A stretch of 64,000 nucleotides of DNA from Prevotella sp. MGM2 (GCF_002933955.1 NZ_BEWW01000284.1:1-64000), one strand, 5' to 3'. Shown: positions 45,206 through 54,220, counted from the first letter of the stretch. The notes: a model not told the origin generated them from the letters alone. Numbers and translations are program-made.

Positions 45206-46827
45206 AACTCAAGCACCTCCTTCCAGTCCATATCCGACACTTCCCTTAGTCTGGAGAAATTGACTTTGGCGTAGATGGCGGTAGTATCGATTTTCACATG
45301 TCCGAGCACATCTGCGACTTCTTTAAGAGAGTGTCCTTCATTGACCAGTCTCGTTGCGCAACTGTGTCGGTAACTGTGAGGACCATGATGCCTTATGTTG
45401 AGTTGCCTGCCTTCCAGAGATCTACTTGCCACTTGGTAAACTGTTGATGTACATATGCCGTGGAAGGGAGCTCGGGTAGTAAGGAACACAAACTCCTGCT
45501 TCGGATACTTTGGACGAGCTTCAAGGATATATCTCAGAAGTGGCTGTGCAACCTCATCTATCAGAGGCATTACCTGTGGTCTGCATCCTTTTGCTCTACG
45601 CAGATGGATGACGCTATTCCGCCAGTCAATGTCCTTTAGTCTCAGTTCAGTGATTTCACTGGATCTCAAACCATACATTGCCAAAAGCGATAAAATTGCA
45701 TGATTCCTTATGCCCTGGATCGTCGGATTTTGCGCAGATTCAGTCAAGATAACTTTCACATCATCCCAATGAAGGTATGACGGTAGTTGCTCCATCGTGT
45801 ACAGCCGGGGGGCGGAAAGTGTTTTCCACAAATCGTCTTTCACCCATTGTCTGTCAGCCGCATATCGGAAGAAGCAACGTAGCACGGATACAAGCCCTGC
45901 GATAGTGCGTCGATTACACCCATTGTCGTGACGTTCTTTGAGATAACTGTCAATGTCTGTAGATTGAACATCGGCAAGCAATAAGCTTGAGCCCTGAAGG
46001 TAATTCATCAGATGACGAAGTATGCTCAGACGGCTTCTATGGGTCTGGACAGAATATCCTTTGGATTCAACAAGCCAGTTGAGATATGACATGATCTTGT
46101 CTTTTTCGGGAAAGTCATGTTCCTCCGGCTGGGCAAGTAGCCCCATATGTGAAAGCCAATTAGTTGTGACATGAATGAACGTCCGATAACTATTATCGGT
46201 GCCGGATTTTTTTCGTTTACTTGGATCCTCAACATCTCGCCATATAGCTGCCGCGTTTTGTATTTCACTCATGGTTACAAGAGAAGTAGATGGTAAATCA
46301 AGCAACTCTATGGCTGTCAGTTGATATTGTGCGATTCGTCTCAAAGTCACTGAAGGAACCCCCTGTTGTTCTTGAGCTTCCAGATATGCGAGCCGTTCCA
46401 TATACATCGGTGAGACAAGGTGTCGAACTCGAAAGTATCCTCTTGGAAAAATCTTGCTGATTATATTATCCTCAGGATAATAGCGGTGATCCAGTCTTCC
46501 CAAATATGTCAACCATCTCTTGGACGCACCAAGAAAGCGACAATGGAAATTAACCTCCACGCGCATATCACACCGTTGTTGACGTGTCATCGAATCCCAT
46601 TCAGATGTCTTTTGGACGATATATTCCAATGGAATCTCGAATGTGTCACTTTCTCTAAGGGCAAGAAGTTCATCAATTGCGATTAGCAGACCAGCCAATC
46701 CTCGCAAATGTCGAATGCCCATTCCATCTGCGTGTAGTTTGTGCAGATATGCTTGTCTTTGCTCAGAGAATGAGGCTTGCTCATGTCTTTGCAAATCCAA
46801 GAAGTTTGTGAATAGTAAATTAAACAT
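45202..46827 (-). CDS. ritA: RIT element tyrosine recombinase, first gene
   Basis: The largest of the trio, 541 residues. The N-terminal 230 residues have no motif I recognise; a SAM-like domain follows (about 235-330) and then the catalytic domain with Arg in MYGLRSSEITELR, HSYRH, VLGHVKIDTT and Tyr in AIYAKV. It starts at ATG 46827, 114 bp inside the right inverted repeat, so the promoter must lie in 46828-46968. TATGTTTG (46940-46947, minus strand), at the edge of the inverted repeat, could be its -7 box. Confidence 0.9.
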   Translation of the reverse strand: MFNLLFTNFLDLQRHEQASFSEQRQAYLHKLHADGMGIRHLRGLAGLLIAIDELLALRESDTFEIPLEYIVQKTSEWDSMTRQQRCDMRVEVNFHCRFLGASKRWLTYLGRLDHRYYPEDNIISKIFPRGYFRVRHLVSPMYMERLAYLEAQEQQGVPSVTLRRIAQYQLTAIELLDLPSTSLVTMSEIQNAAAIWRDVEDPSKRKKSGTDNSYRTFIHVTTNWLSHMGLLAQPEEHDFPEKDKIMSYLNWLVESKGYSVQTHRSRLSILRHLMNYLQGSSLLLADVQSTDIDSYLKERHDNGCNRRTIAGLVSVLRCFFRYAADRQWVKDDLWKTLSAPRLYTMEQLPSYLHWDDVKVILTESAQNPTIQGIRNHAILSLLAMYGLRSSEITELRLKDIDWRNSVIHLRRAKGCRPQVMPLIDEVAQPLLRYILEARPKYPKQEFVFLTTRAPFHGICTSTVYQVASRSLEGRQLNIRHHGPHSYRHSCATRLVNEGHSLKEVADVLGHVKIDTTAIYAKVNFSRLREVSDMDWKEVLEL

Positions 46828-46940
46828 ATTGTAGAATTAAAAAATGTCTGATATAAAATATGACTATTTTCTTAACCCTAAAATTATGTTGTTATGATTA
46901 AAGTTAATGCACATATCCTTAATTACTTATCAAGTTATGC

Positions 46941-46968
46941 AAACATAAATGTCATCGCCACATTAGAG
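46941..46968 (-). repeat. RIT terminal inverted repeat, right
   Basis: The perfect reverse complement of 43130-43157; it directly abuts kinase codon AAT at 46969. Confidence 0.95.
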
Positions 46969-47238
46969 AATGCCTTCAAACATGGTATAAACCCGACAAA
47001 ACCCAGTTTCATCCACATAGACCTGACGGCTACCTCAAAGGGGAAAATAGAATTCATCTGCACCAACAGCAATCACCCCAAAAGCAGCGATGACAAAACT
47101 CCCGGCGGCATAGGCCTGCAACAAGTAAGAAAACGGTTGGAACACACTTATGCCGGCCGATATACATGGGTATACGGCATCACACCGCAAGACAACACAA
47201 TTTACAAATCTGCCATAACCATTGAACCAACCTTATAA
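46969..47238 (+). pseudogene. LytTR-system sensor histidine kinase, C-terminal part
   Basis: The last 89 codons of the split kinase: NAFKHGINPTKPSF (N-box, ATP/Mg binding) and PGGIGLQQVRKRLEHTY (G-box). It continues the frame that stops at 43103, so the rejoined gene would encode 370 residues, a normal size. The stretch has an upstream in-frame start at 46894 inside the element, but a protein made from there would lack the His box. Twelve bp downstream is its response regulator. Confidence 0.9.
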
Positions 47239-47249
47239 CAAGTACCATC

Positions 47250-47996
47250 ATGACACTCACTTGCGCCATTGTCGACGACGAACCTCTGGCTGTCAAACTC
47301 CTTGAGACGTATGTACAGAAAACGCCATTGCTGCAGCATTGCGGCAGCTACTCCAGTGCCGTGGAAGCCATGAGCGGCCTGCGCGAACACCCGGTGAACA
47401 TTCTATTCCTCGACATACAAATGCCGGAACTCAACGGCTTGGAATTTGCCCAGATGCTGGATGCCGAAACCCGTATTGTATTCACTACGGCTTTCAGCCA
47501 ATACGCCATAGACGGCTATAAAGTCAATGCTATCGATTATCTCCTGAAACCTATCAGTTACACGGATTTTCTGGCGGCTACCCACAAAGCAGCCGAGTGG
47601 TTCTCGCGCGGGACTGGCATTGCCGTCCCCCAACCTAAGGAAGACACCATCCCTGCCGCCACTACCGATGCTTTTTTCATCAAAAGCGATTACAAAATCC
47701 TTCGCATACGTTTTGATGACATCCTCTATGTGGAAGGACTCAAGGATTATGTCAAAATATATCTTGAAAGCACACGAAAAGCCGTATTGTCGCTCACGGC
47801 GATGCGTGCGGTAGAAAGTTTTTTGCCAACCCCTACCTTCCAACGCATTCACCGTTCATTTATTGTCAACATGAACAAGATCAGTGTTATGGAACGCGGT
47901 CAAATTGTGTTTGGAGACAAGCGCCTTCCTATTTCCGACAGCTACAAGGAGCGCATACAGGAATACATTAACAGCCATCTCTTGCAAGGCCGCTGA
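47250..47996 (+). CDS. LytTR response regulator
   Basis: A 248-residue two-component regulator. The receiver domain (1-120) has the acidic pair in CAIVDDEPLA, the phosphorylated Asp in ILFLDIQMPELNG and the T/K positions in FTTAFSQY and YLLKPISY. The C-terminal LytTR DNA-binding domain (about 140-245) has FIKSDYKILRI, ILYVEGLKDYVKIYL and FQRIHRSFIVNM. Its cognate kinase is the gene split by the RIT element, so it may lack its phosphodonor and its cotranscription from the kinase promoter is broken. Confidence 0.93.
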   Translation: MTLTCAIVDDEPLAVKLLETYVQKTPLLQHCGSYSSAVEAMSGLREHPVNILFLDIQMPELNGLEFAQMLDAETRIVFTTAFSQYAIDGYKVNAIDYLLKPISYTDFLAATHKAAEWFSRGTGIAVPQPKEDTIPAATTDAFFIKSDYKILRIRFDDILYVEGLKDYVKIYLESTRKAVLSLTAMRAVESFLPTPTFQRIHRSFIVNMNKISVMERGQIVFGDKRLPISDSYKERIQEYINSHLLQGR

Positions 47997-48044
47997 AGCA
48001 ATACGGGGCGGCCTTACCTATGGACTGACCATAACGGGATAAAT

Positions 48045-48095
48045 AATAACTTTTGATTGGAAGCCAAACATGCTGCCATTCAAAAGTTATTTTTA
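48045..48095 (+). terminator. terminator of the two-component operon
   Basis: Arms AATAACTTTTGA (48045-48056) and TCAAAAGTTATT (48080-48091) pair perfectly, followed by TTTTATC. The downstream promoter box TATCTTTG (48094-48101) overlaps the T-run, so termination and the next promoter share sequence. Confidence 0.75.
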
Positions 48096-48101
48096 TCTTT
48101 G
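48094..48101 (+). promoter_or_regulatory. -7 box of the DUF4468 gene
   Basis: TATCTTTG, 38 nt before ATG 48140, immediately after the terminator stem; no clear TTG at -33. Confidence 0.45.
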
Positions 48102-48139
48102 CAAAACTAAAGCATAACAAATTCTAAATCCGAACCGAC

Positions 48140-48766
48140 ATGAAAAAATTGATCTTGCTATTACTGGCCATTATGCCGTTAGGCTGCATGGCCCAACAAG
48201 AAGACAAAACGTCAAAGTATCTGGCAGGCGCAGTACCTGTGAACGAGGCCGGCTTCGTTTACTTCAAAAAGCATTACGAGGTGAAAGGAAAGTCACAGGC
48301 CGACATTTATGCGGCCCTACTCCAATATACTCAAAAGGACATCGTGGAAGGAGCAGACCACCTGCCTCAGGCACGCATCACCGAGAGCGATGCAGGTACA
48401 GGTACCATTGCCGCGAACATTGAGGAATACCTCTACTTCAAGCGCAAGGCATGGAGCATGGACCGAGTGCGGTTTTACTACCAGCTTATATTCCAAATCA
48501 GAGACAGTGGTTTCGATGTGGAGATGCGTAACATACGTTACTTGTACGATGACATCTCCCAGGCACAGACTTACCGTGCGGAGCAATGGATTACGGACAA
48601 AGAAGCCCTTAACAAGGCGGGCACAAAACTCTTACGCATACCTGGAAAATTCCGCCGTTTTACTATTGACCGGAAAGATGCGATTTTCCTGGGAGCGGCT
48701 AAAGCCACTGGAGCTGTGCGAAAAGTGACGCGCACGGTAGAGGTGGAAGAGGAGGTGACAGAGTGA
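48140..48766 (+). CDS. Exported DUF4468 protein
   Basis: A 208-residue protein with a signal peptide (MKKLILLLLAIMPLGCMA, cut before QQED; the LGC also permits lipidation). The body fits the DUF4468 (TBP-like fold) pattern: PVNEAGFVYFKKHYEVKGKS, then YLYFKRKAWSMDRVRFYY and VEMRNIRYLYDD. The function of the family is unknown. Its stop overlaps the GTG start of the next gene (GTGA). Confidence 0.8.
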   Translation: MKKLILLLLAIMPLGCMAQQEDKTSKYLAGAVPVNEAGFVYFKKHYEVKGKSQADIYAALLQYTQKDIVEGADHLPQARITESDAGTGTIAANIEEYLYFKRKAWSMDRVRFYYQLIFQIRDSGFDVEMRNIRYLYDDISQAQTYRAEQWITDKEALNKAGTKLLRIPGKFRRFTIDRKDAIFLGAAKATGAVRKVTRTVEVEEEVTE

Positions 48767-49101
48767 TTTCCAACTCCCCTCTGCCGCCCCGCATAGGCAG
48801 AGAAATACGGACTGTCCAAGCGATGATAAGCCTTTATTGTCGGGCATATCATCGCTTGTCTTTTTCTGCAGACAATGGCCTTTGCCCCGAATGCCGGCAA
48901 GTGGCGGAATACGCAGAAAAACGACTGATGAACTGCCGCTTCGGAAGCGGTAAGCAGACTTGCCAGCACTGTCCCGTCCACTGCTACAGACCCGACATGC
49001 GCAAAAAAATCCGCCTTGTAATGCGCTATGCCGGTCCCCGCATGATTTTCCGACATCCTGCCATGGCATTCAGACACCTATGGGATAACAAGAGGAAGTG
49101 A
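48763..49101 (+). CDS. NOSP / YgbA-like family protein
   Basis: A 112-residue protein with the conserved core RIGREIRTVQAMISLYCRAYH and six later Cys, including CPEC and CQHCPVHCY, of the 'nitrous oxide-stimulated promoter' family to which E. coli YgbA belongs. The Cys pattern suggests a metal site. Start GTG 48763 is needed to keep the conserved REIRTVQAMI segment. The GTGA overlap couples it to the DUF4468 gene. In enterobacteria ygbA is linked to nitric oxide stress; the role here is inference. Confidence 0.8.
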   Translation: MISNSPLPPRIGREIRTVQAMISLYCRAYHRLSFSADNGLCPECRQVAEYAEKRLMNCRFGSGKQTCQHCPVHCYRPDMRKKIRLVMRYAGPRMIFRHPAMAFRHLWDNKRK

Positions 49102-49151
49102 AACATCTCGAACTTTCTTTATACCGACAGCAGCGGTTATGACGTTAGGAC

Positions 49152-49413
49152 TTTAACATTTTTAACTTCCGACAACACTTAGAGGCGCTAAAAAATAGGT
49201 TTGAAACTATACTGTGAAAAAAATCCGTATCGGAATTTCAACTCGAATACTTGGAATTTAAATTGCAATACGGAGATTTTTCAGGAAAAACAAGATGGAA
49301 AACGGCTGTAATATGGCCTGAAAACACTAAAAGAGCGGGACTTCCTAATGGAAAGTCCCGCTCCGCTATACAAATATACAACATTTTCTACACAAAAGCA
49401 AATAGTGTTAAAA
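49152..49413 (-). repeat. 263-bp intergenic repeat, copy B
   Basis: 262 bp between TTTAACA (49152-49158) and TGTTAAAA (49406-49413). On the minus strand: TTTG (49399-49402), 20 nt, TATATTTG (49371-49378), a hairpin at 49334-49362 (AGCGGGAC/GTCCCGCT with an inner TTCC/GGAA), about 60 nt of linker, and a 3' hairpin at 49224-49274 (TCCGTAT..ATACGGA) followed by seven T (49217-49223). The unit predicts an RNA of about 150 nt. It occupies the gap between two converging genes. Confidence 0.85.
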
Positions 49414-49610
49414 TTCCTCTTTCAGGATTTTTGCCTCCGTAGGACCATTAATCTGCTCTTCCGGAAAATGGTGACACAGAGCAATAAGAAAAACTGTCCG
49501 GAGCAGTCAAAACTGGTCCTATACCGATATCTTCCCCCTGCTATGCCTGCATAAATCACGTTATCGGGCCACAGCATATTCCGGCATGTCTTATACTTCA
49601 ACAAAACACA

Positions 49611-50729
49611 TTATTGGCCATGATAAAAATAATACCACCAATAAGTATCTCCATATTCACGCCTCAGAAGATTGCTGCGTTGTTCCCTCCGAGATATTGA
49701 GCGGCCTTTTTCCTTGAAGTCCAAATAATTCGCCGTTATATTGGCATTCTCATAAATGACTGAAGGATTGGGATGGATGCGGTTATAAAGTATAAGTGCT
49801 TCGGCATAATGGGCAGGCAAAGCCGCGGTGTCGGAAATGACATAGAACTGCTGCAGTTCTGTGGCAAAACGTTCCAATTGCTTATCCAGCAGCAGGGCAC
49901 AAAGATAGTAGTCTCCTGCAGCCCCATCTGAATGCCGTTTGGCCGCTACAGCCAAATAATCGGTCGGAGACTGCTTGCCATCATACGGGGGAACACCGAG
50001 CAAACGGTAGAGACTGTCGGACGAAAAGAGTAAGGACAAACTGTCTGACGGCAACAACAGCAACGAACGGCTACCGCTGTTTTCCGGCAAAGGAAAATGA
50101 AACAATTGGTCTCCCAAACTTTTTGCGATTTTTCCCATGGCATAAGCACGCATCGCCGTGAGATACTGCGTGGTAGCCAAAGATGTTTTTCCCACTTCCA
50201 AAGCTTCATGGTAATGTCCGGCGCGGAGCAGGCGAGCTGTCTGAACTTCATAACGGTATACATCCTTACTATTGCCCATCGCTCCCATATAAAATACAAG
50301 CAGGAAAAACAGGAGAATTTGCCAAAACCACGATGCAGCCTTCAAAGGCCGCACCACAACATTTTCATGACGAAACGATTCCATGACAGCCATCACACAC
50401 CAGGCAAATGCAAGCACGGACGTGACTATGACGGCAAACAAGGATACACCTGAGACAAAGGAAGTGAGCAGCACAAGGACTGCTGTTGAAGGAAAAAAAG
50501 TGAGCAAAAAACAAGACTGGCGGAAACGAGTGAAGCGCTGTACCAAACGCTGTAGGAGCAGCAGCAGGCCAGTGAGCACCAATGAACCAACCAAGGGGGA
50601 ATAGGCTGTCACGCCATCAGACAAATGAAGTTGCGTCAATGACAATGTGGCGTCAAACGTAAAATAAAGACACAACATCCAGATGGCCCCAAAGGCCAGA
50701 GAAAACAAGAATTGCCACTTTTTCTGCAT
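49611..50729 (-). CDS. Integral membrane protein with large C-terminal domain (DUF6057-like)
   Basis: A 372-residue protein with four or five N-terminal membrane segments (about residues 8-155) and a hydrophilic, helical C-terminal half with TPR-like stretches (HYHEALEVGKTSLATTQYLTA, GDYYLCALLLDKQLERFA, PAHYAEALILYNRIHP). It resembles the DUF6057 membrane proteins of Bacteroidales; no activity is known. It stands alone, separated from glgB by 144 bp. Confidence 0.7.
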   Translation of the reverse strand: MQKKWQFLFSLAFGAIWMLCLYFTFDATLSLTQLHLSDGVTAYSPLVGSLVLTGLLLLLQRLVQRFTRFRQSCFLLTFFPSTAVLVLLTSFVSGVSLFAVIVTSVLAFAWCVMAVMESFRHENVVVRPLKAASWFWQILLFFLLVFYMGAMGNSKDVYRYEVQTARLLRAGHYHEALEVGKTSLATTQYLTAMRAYAMGKIAKSLGDQLFHFPLPENSGSRSLLLLPSDSLSLLFSSDSLYRLLGVPPYDGKQSPTDYLAVAAKRHSDGAAGDYYLCALLLDKQLERFATELQQFYVISDTAALPAHYAEALILYNRIHPNPSVIYENANITANYLDFKEKGRSISRREQRSNLLRREYGDTYWWYYFYHGQ

Positions 50730-50793
50730 ACCTGTTGTCTTATTTTATTATTCTGTTTTACACAGATTATCAATGGTTTATAAAAATCCTCAT

Positions 50794-50840
50794 AGCAACG
50801 GTTTCCGGACTCTTCTGAAACAGTCCTGATAACCGTTGCT
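50794..50840 (-). terminator. terminator of glgB
   Basis: AGCAACGGTT (50794-50803) pairs with AACCGTTGCT (50831-50840) with an inner GGACT/AGTCC pair; a T-run follows after a few bases on the minus strand. Confidence 0.6.
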
Positions 50841-50873
50841 AAAATCTATTGAGTCATCATTATTTATAAATTT

Positions 50874-52928
50874 TCAATCCTGTTGATCTTCACGCCGCAA
50901 AACCAATGCTGAACGGGCCGGAATGTAAAGCTTCAGCCATCCTTTCGCATCCGGTTTAAGCACCGGATCGAAATTGGTAAAATGCGCAATGCTGTCATCT
51001 ACAAAACCGTTACCGCCATAGTTAACTGCATCGGTATTAAGTACCGTAACGTATTTACCCTCCGGAACCATGAATCCATAATCGGTAAAACTGCGCGTAG
51101 GACTGAAATTGAATACAAAAATCAAGGCTCCACGGCTGTAGGCCAGAACCTGATCGCCATCGTTATGCCATATTTCCTGCACAGGAAGCTTTTCAATAGC
51201 TTTCACGCTCTTGAGCACTCTCAACATGTCACGGTCGAAATCACCCAAATAATGATAGCACAAATCCTGATTGTCTACAAGGTTCCACTGGCGCCGGGCA
51301 TACTTATGGCTCCAGCCGTTGCCCTCACGAGGAAAATCTATCCACTCGGGATGGCCGAACTCATTGCCCATAAAATTCAAATAACCGCCATTGATGGTCG
51401 AAGCCGTTGCTAGACGTATCATCTTGTGTAAGGCGATGCCGCGGTCTGCGGTATAATTCTGGTCGCCCTTACGGAAATGCCAGTACATATCGGCATCAAT
51501 AAGACGGAAAATGATGGTCTTATCGCCGACCAGAGCCTGATCGTGACTCTCGCAATAGGATATGTTACGTTCATCGGCACGACGGTTGGTCAGTTCCCAG
51601 AAAATACTGCTGGGCTTCCAGTCTTCATCGCGACACTCTTTGATGGTTTTTATCCAATAATCGGGAATGTTCATAGCCATGCGATAATCAAAGCCATAGC
51701 CGCCGTCTTTAAAAGATGCGGCCAAGCCGGGCATACCGCTCACTTCCTCGGCAATGGTAATGGCGCGGGGATTGACCTCATGGATGAGCAAATTGGCCAA
51801 AGTGAGATAGCAAATGGCATTATCGTCCTGATGACCGTTGAAATAATCTCCATACCCGCCAAAAGCCTCTCCCAGGCCATGGCTGTAATAGAGCATGGAA
51901 GTGACACCATCAAAACGGAATCCGTCAAGCTGAAATTCTGTCAACCAATATTTACAGTTTGAAAGAAGAAAATGTATGACCTCATTCTTTCCATAGTCAA
52001 AACAAAGGCTGTCCCACGCCGGATGTTCGTGACGGGCTCCGGGGTAAAAGAACTGATTGGGGTCACCGGCCAGATTGCCCAGCCCTTCCACTTCATTCTT
52101 GACAGCATGACTTTGAACCAAATCCATGATGACCGCAATGCCGTTCTGATGGGCTTCATCAACAAGTCGCTTGAGGTCTTCGGGCGTACCGAACCGGCTG
52201 GAGGCTGCGAAGAAACTGCTCACATGATACCCGAAACTTCCATAATAGGGATGTTCCTGAAGGGCCATAATCTGCAAACAATTATAACCTTCCTTAATTA
52301 TACGGGGAAGTACCTTCTCACGGAACTCATTATAAGTACCGACTTTCTCAGCATCCTGTGCCATGCCTATATGGCATTCGTAAATGAGCAATGGGTCACG
52401 CTTCGGCCGGAAATTTTTCTTCTTGAAGATATAGGGCTCCTCCGGCTCCCACACCTGTGCGCTGAATATTTTAGTCACATCATCCTGTACCACACGCCGG
52501 CACCAAGCTGGAATACGCTCCCCTTCTCCGCCATCCCAATAAACCTTCATTTTATAAAGGTCTTTATGGCACATCGCCTTGGAAGGCAATTTTATTTCCC
52601 AATTACCACTGTCACCAACAGGTTTAAGGCGATAGGCTTCATCTTCCTGCCAATTATTAAAATCGCCAATGAGATAAATTTTTGTAGCATTAGGTGCCCA
52701 TTCACGGAAAATCCATTGACGGGGTGTCTTGTGAAGACCGAAATAAAGATAGCCGCCAGCAAACTCCGACAAGGTGATCTTTCCCCCAGTCAGTTCGTTC
52801 AGTTTATGCAATACATGGTCATGACGTCCTTTTATGGCATCGTTAAAAGGCTCGAGCCAGGGATCATTCTTAACGATCTTCAAGCGCATGTCACGCTTCT
52901 TGGGTTGACGTTTTGCTGCGGTCTTCAT
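50874..52928 (-). CDS. glgB: 1,4-alpha-glucan branching enzyme
   Basis: A 684-residue GH13 enzyme that makes alpha-1,6 branches in glycogen. The N-terminal CBM48 module (FREWAPNATKIYLIGDFNNW, about 70-170) precedes the barrel with MDLVQSHAVKN, the catalytic Asp in DGFRFDGVTSMLY, the catalytic Glu in IAEEVSGMPG and the His-Asp pair in YCESHDQAL. The sequence type is the GH13_8-like (eukaryote-like) branching enzyme often found in Bacteroidales, shorter than E. coli GlgB at the N-terminus. Confidence 0.95.
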   Translation of the reverse strand: MKTAAKRQPKKRDMRLKIVKNDPWLEPFNDAIKGRHDHVLHKLNELTGGKITLSEFAGGYLYFGLHKTPRQWIFREWAPNATKIYLIGDFNNWQEDEAYRLKPVGDSGNWEIKLPSKAMCHKDLYKMKVYWDGGEGERIPAWCRRVVQDDVTKIFSAQVWEPEEPYIFKKKNFRPKRDPLLIYECHIGMAQDAEKVGTYNEFREKVLPRIIKEGYNCLQIMALQEHPYYGSFGYHVSSFFAASSRFGTPEDLKRLVDEAHQNGIAVIMDLVQSHAVKNEVEGLGNLAGDPNQFFYPGARHEHPAWDSLCFDYGKNEVIHFLLSNCKYWLTEFQLDGFRFDGVTSMLYYSHGLGEAFGGYGDYFNGHQDDNAICYLTLANLLIHEVNPRAITIAEEVSGMPGLAASFKDGGYGFDYRMAMNIPDYWIKTIKECRDEDWKPSSIFWELTNRRADERNISYCESHDQALVGDKTIIFRLIDADMYWHFRKGDQNYTADRGIALHKMIRLATASTINGGYLNFMGNEFGHPEWIDFPREGNGWSHKYARRQWNLVDNQDLCYHYLGDFDRDMLRVLKSVKAIEKLPVQEIWHNDGDQVLAYSRGALIFVFNFSPTRSFTDYGFMVPEGKYVTVLNTDAVNYGGNGFVDDSIAHFTNFDPVLKPDAKGWLKLYIPARSALVLRREDQQD

Positions 52929-53079
52929 AATGATTTAAGTTTTATGGGAAGAAGAAACCGGTAAAAGTCAATCTTCCCGATGGGTGTATATATTACTTTT
53001 TACAGTCTGAAAAATATTTTCAATACGGATTCAGGACAAAAAAGGCCATTAAGCCGTAGCTGCTACGAAAAGAAGAGAA

Positions 53080-54189
53080 TCATTGCACTCGTCCATCTTT
53101 GTAAACACCTTTGCGAACCACATTGCCGTTTTTATCATATTCAGTAAAAGCCCCGTCTCGGACACCATCCTTATAATGTCCCTCGAAACGACTGCCGTCT
53201 GCAGCTACTTCCTGGGCCCGGCCATGCTTTATGCCAGCCTTAAAGCCTCCCCGGTATTTCTCACCATTGGCACGGCGCCAGACACCTTCACCATCCATTT
53301 GATTATCTTTCCAATTCCCTTCATATTCATCGCCATTCTTCCACTTATACTTGCCAAAGCCATTACGCTTGTTATGACTCCACTGACCGGTATAAGAAGC
53401 CGTTCCTTTCCAGATAAAAGTTCCCTGCCCACTCTGCTCGCCAGCTACAAAATGTCCTTTATAAATATCACCATTGGCAAAAGTAAAAACTCCTTCGCCA
53501 GTACGCTCACCTTTCAGATAAGCGCCTTCATAAACATCGCCGTTGCGGAATTTATAGATGCCGCGGCCTTCCTGAACATCATTTTTCCAATCACCGCTAT
53601 AATAATCTCCATCAGGATAAAAGTACACACCTTTGCCATTACGCAGATTATTACTCCACATGCCATCGTACTTAGAACCGTCATTCCAATCAAAGATACC
53701 CCGGCCATGTTTTTTATCATCCTGCCATTCACCCTTATAATAAGCTCCGTTTTTGTAAGTATAAGTACCCTGACCATTTCGCACATCCTCTTTCCAGTTT
53801 CCTTCATACTTATCGCCATTATAATAATACATGGTACCAATGCCTTCCTTAAAATCGCGGTACCATAATCCTTCATAGCGGTTATTGTTGAGCGAATAGA
53901 AGGTACCGCGTCCATGCTGCTGATCCTGATACCATTGCCCGTCATAGCGTTCACCATCGGCAAATGTATAAATACCCGCCCCATCGCGTTTTCCCTTCAC
54001 ATAGTCGCCTTCATAAACATCGCCGTTTTTAAATTGGGTACGTCCCACCCCGTTGGGTTTACCGTTAAACAAATCACCGGTATAAACCGATCCGTCTTTA
54101 AAGGTATAAGAACCCACTTGTATTTTCTGGGCTACTCCCACAGAGGCCAGTACAAAAAAAGCAAGAAGAGAAAATAGTCTATGTTTCAT
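53080..54189 (-). CDS. Exported MORN-repeat protein
   Basis: A 369-residue protein made of a signal peptide (MKHRLFSLLAFFVLASVGVA) and about 14 tandem 23-residue MORN units (type GxYxFxNGDxYxGxW...G) plus a final partial unit. MORN repeats form an extended beta-hairpin rod and can bind lipids or mediate dimerisation. No other domain is present. It follows kdsB after 31 bp on the same strand, inside an envelope-synthesis cluster, so a periplasmic role is likely, but this is inference. Repeated DNA with about 69-bp period lies across the whole gene. Confidence 0.88.
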   Translation of the reverse strand: MKHRLFSLLAFFVLASVGVAQKIQVGSYTFKDGSVYTGDLFNGKPNGVGRTQFKNGDVYEGDYVKGKRDGAGIYTFADGERYDGQWYQDQQHGRGTFYSLNNNRYEGLWYRDFKEGIGTMYYYNGDKYEGNWKEDVRNGQGTYTYKNGAYYKGEWQDDKKHGRGIFDWNDGSKYDGMWSNNLRNGKGVYFYPDGDYYSGDWKNDVQEGRGIYKFRNGDVYEGAYLKGERTGEGVFTFANGDIYKGHFVAGEQSGQGTFIWKGTASYTGQWSHNKRNGFGKYKWKNGDEYEGNWKDNQMDGEGVWRRANGEKYRGGFKAGIKHGRAQEVAADGSRFEGHYKDGVRDGAFTEYDKNGNVVRKGVYKDGRVQ

Positions 54190-54220
54190 GGAGAGTTTTA
54201 ATTAAAGATAATGGTGATCG

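Larger units (their letters stand above)
43104..46968 (-). mobile_element. RIT (recombinase-in-trio) element
   Basis: A 3865-bp insertion carrying three overlapping tyrosine recombinase genes on the minus strand and nothing else. Its ends have a perfect 28-bp inverted repeat (43130-43157 and 46941-46968). TAGAG occurs at both host junctions (43099-43103 and 46964-46968). Removing the element restores the kinase frame ..LVE-NAFKHG.. without a gap. Three recombinases in fixed order with overlapping start/stop codons and flanking inverted repeats define RIT elements. The left end has 26 extra bases outside the inverted repeat (43104-43129). The repeats and frames look intact, so the element may still be active. 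Confidence 0.92.

Noticed and set aside
43104-46968. integron or conjugative transposon as explanation for the three recombinases
   Set aside because: There are no cassettes, attC sites, transfer or relaxase genes; the element has only the three recombinases and inverted repeats, which fits RIT.
51972-52964. 330-codon open frame on the plus strand
   Set aside because: Antisense to glgB; no domain, start or promoter supports it.
53083-53868. 261-codon hydrophobic open frame on the plus strand
   Set aside because: It is the shadow of the MORN-repeat gene; its periodic Ile/Phe-rich pattern comes from the repeat units read backwards.
53080-54189. tandem repeats as a possible CRISPR array
   Set aside because: The roughly 69-bp period is in frame and encodes MORN units with varied sequence; there are no identical repeats with unique spacers.
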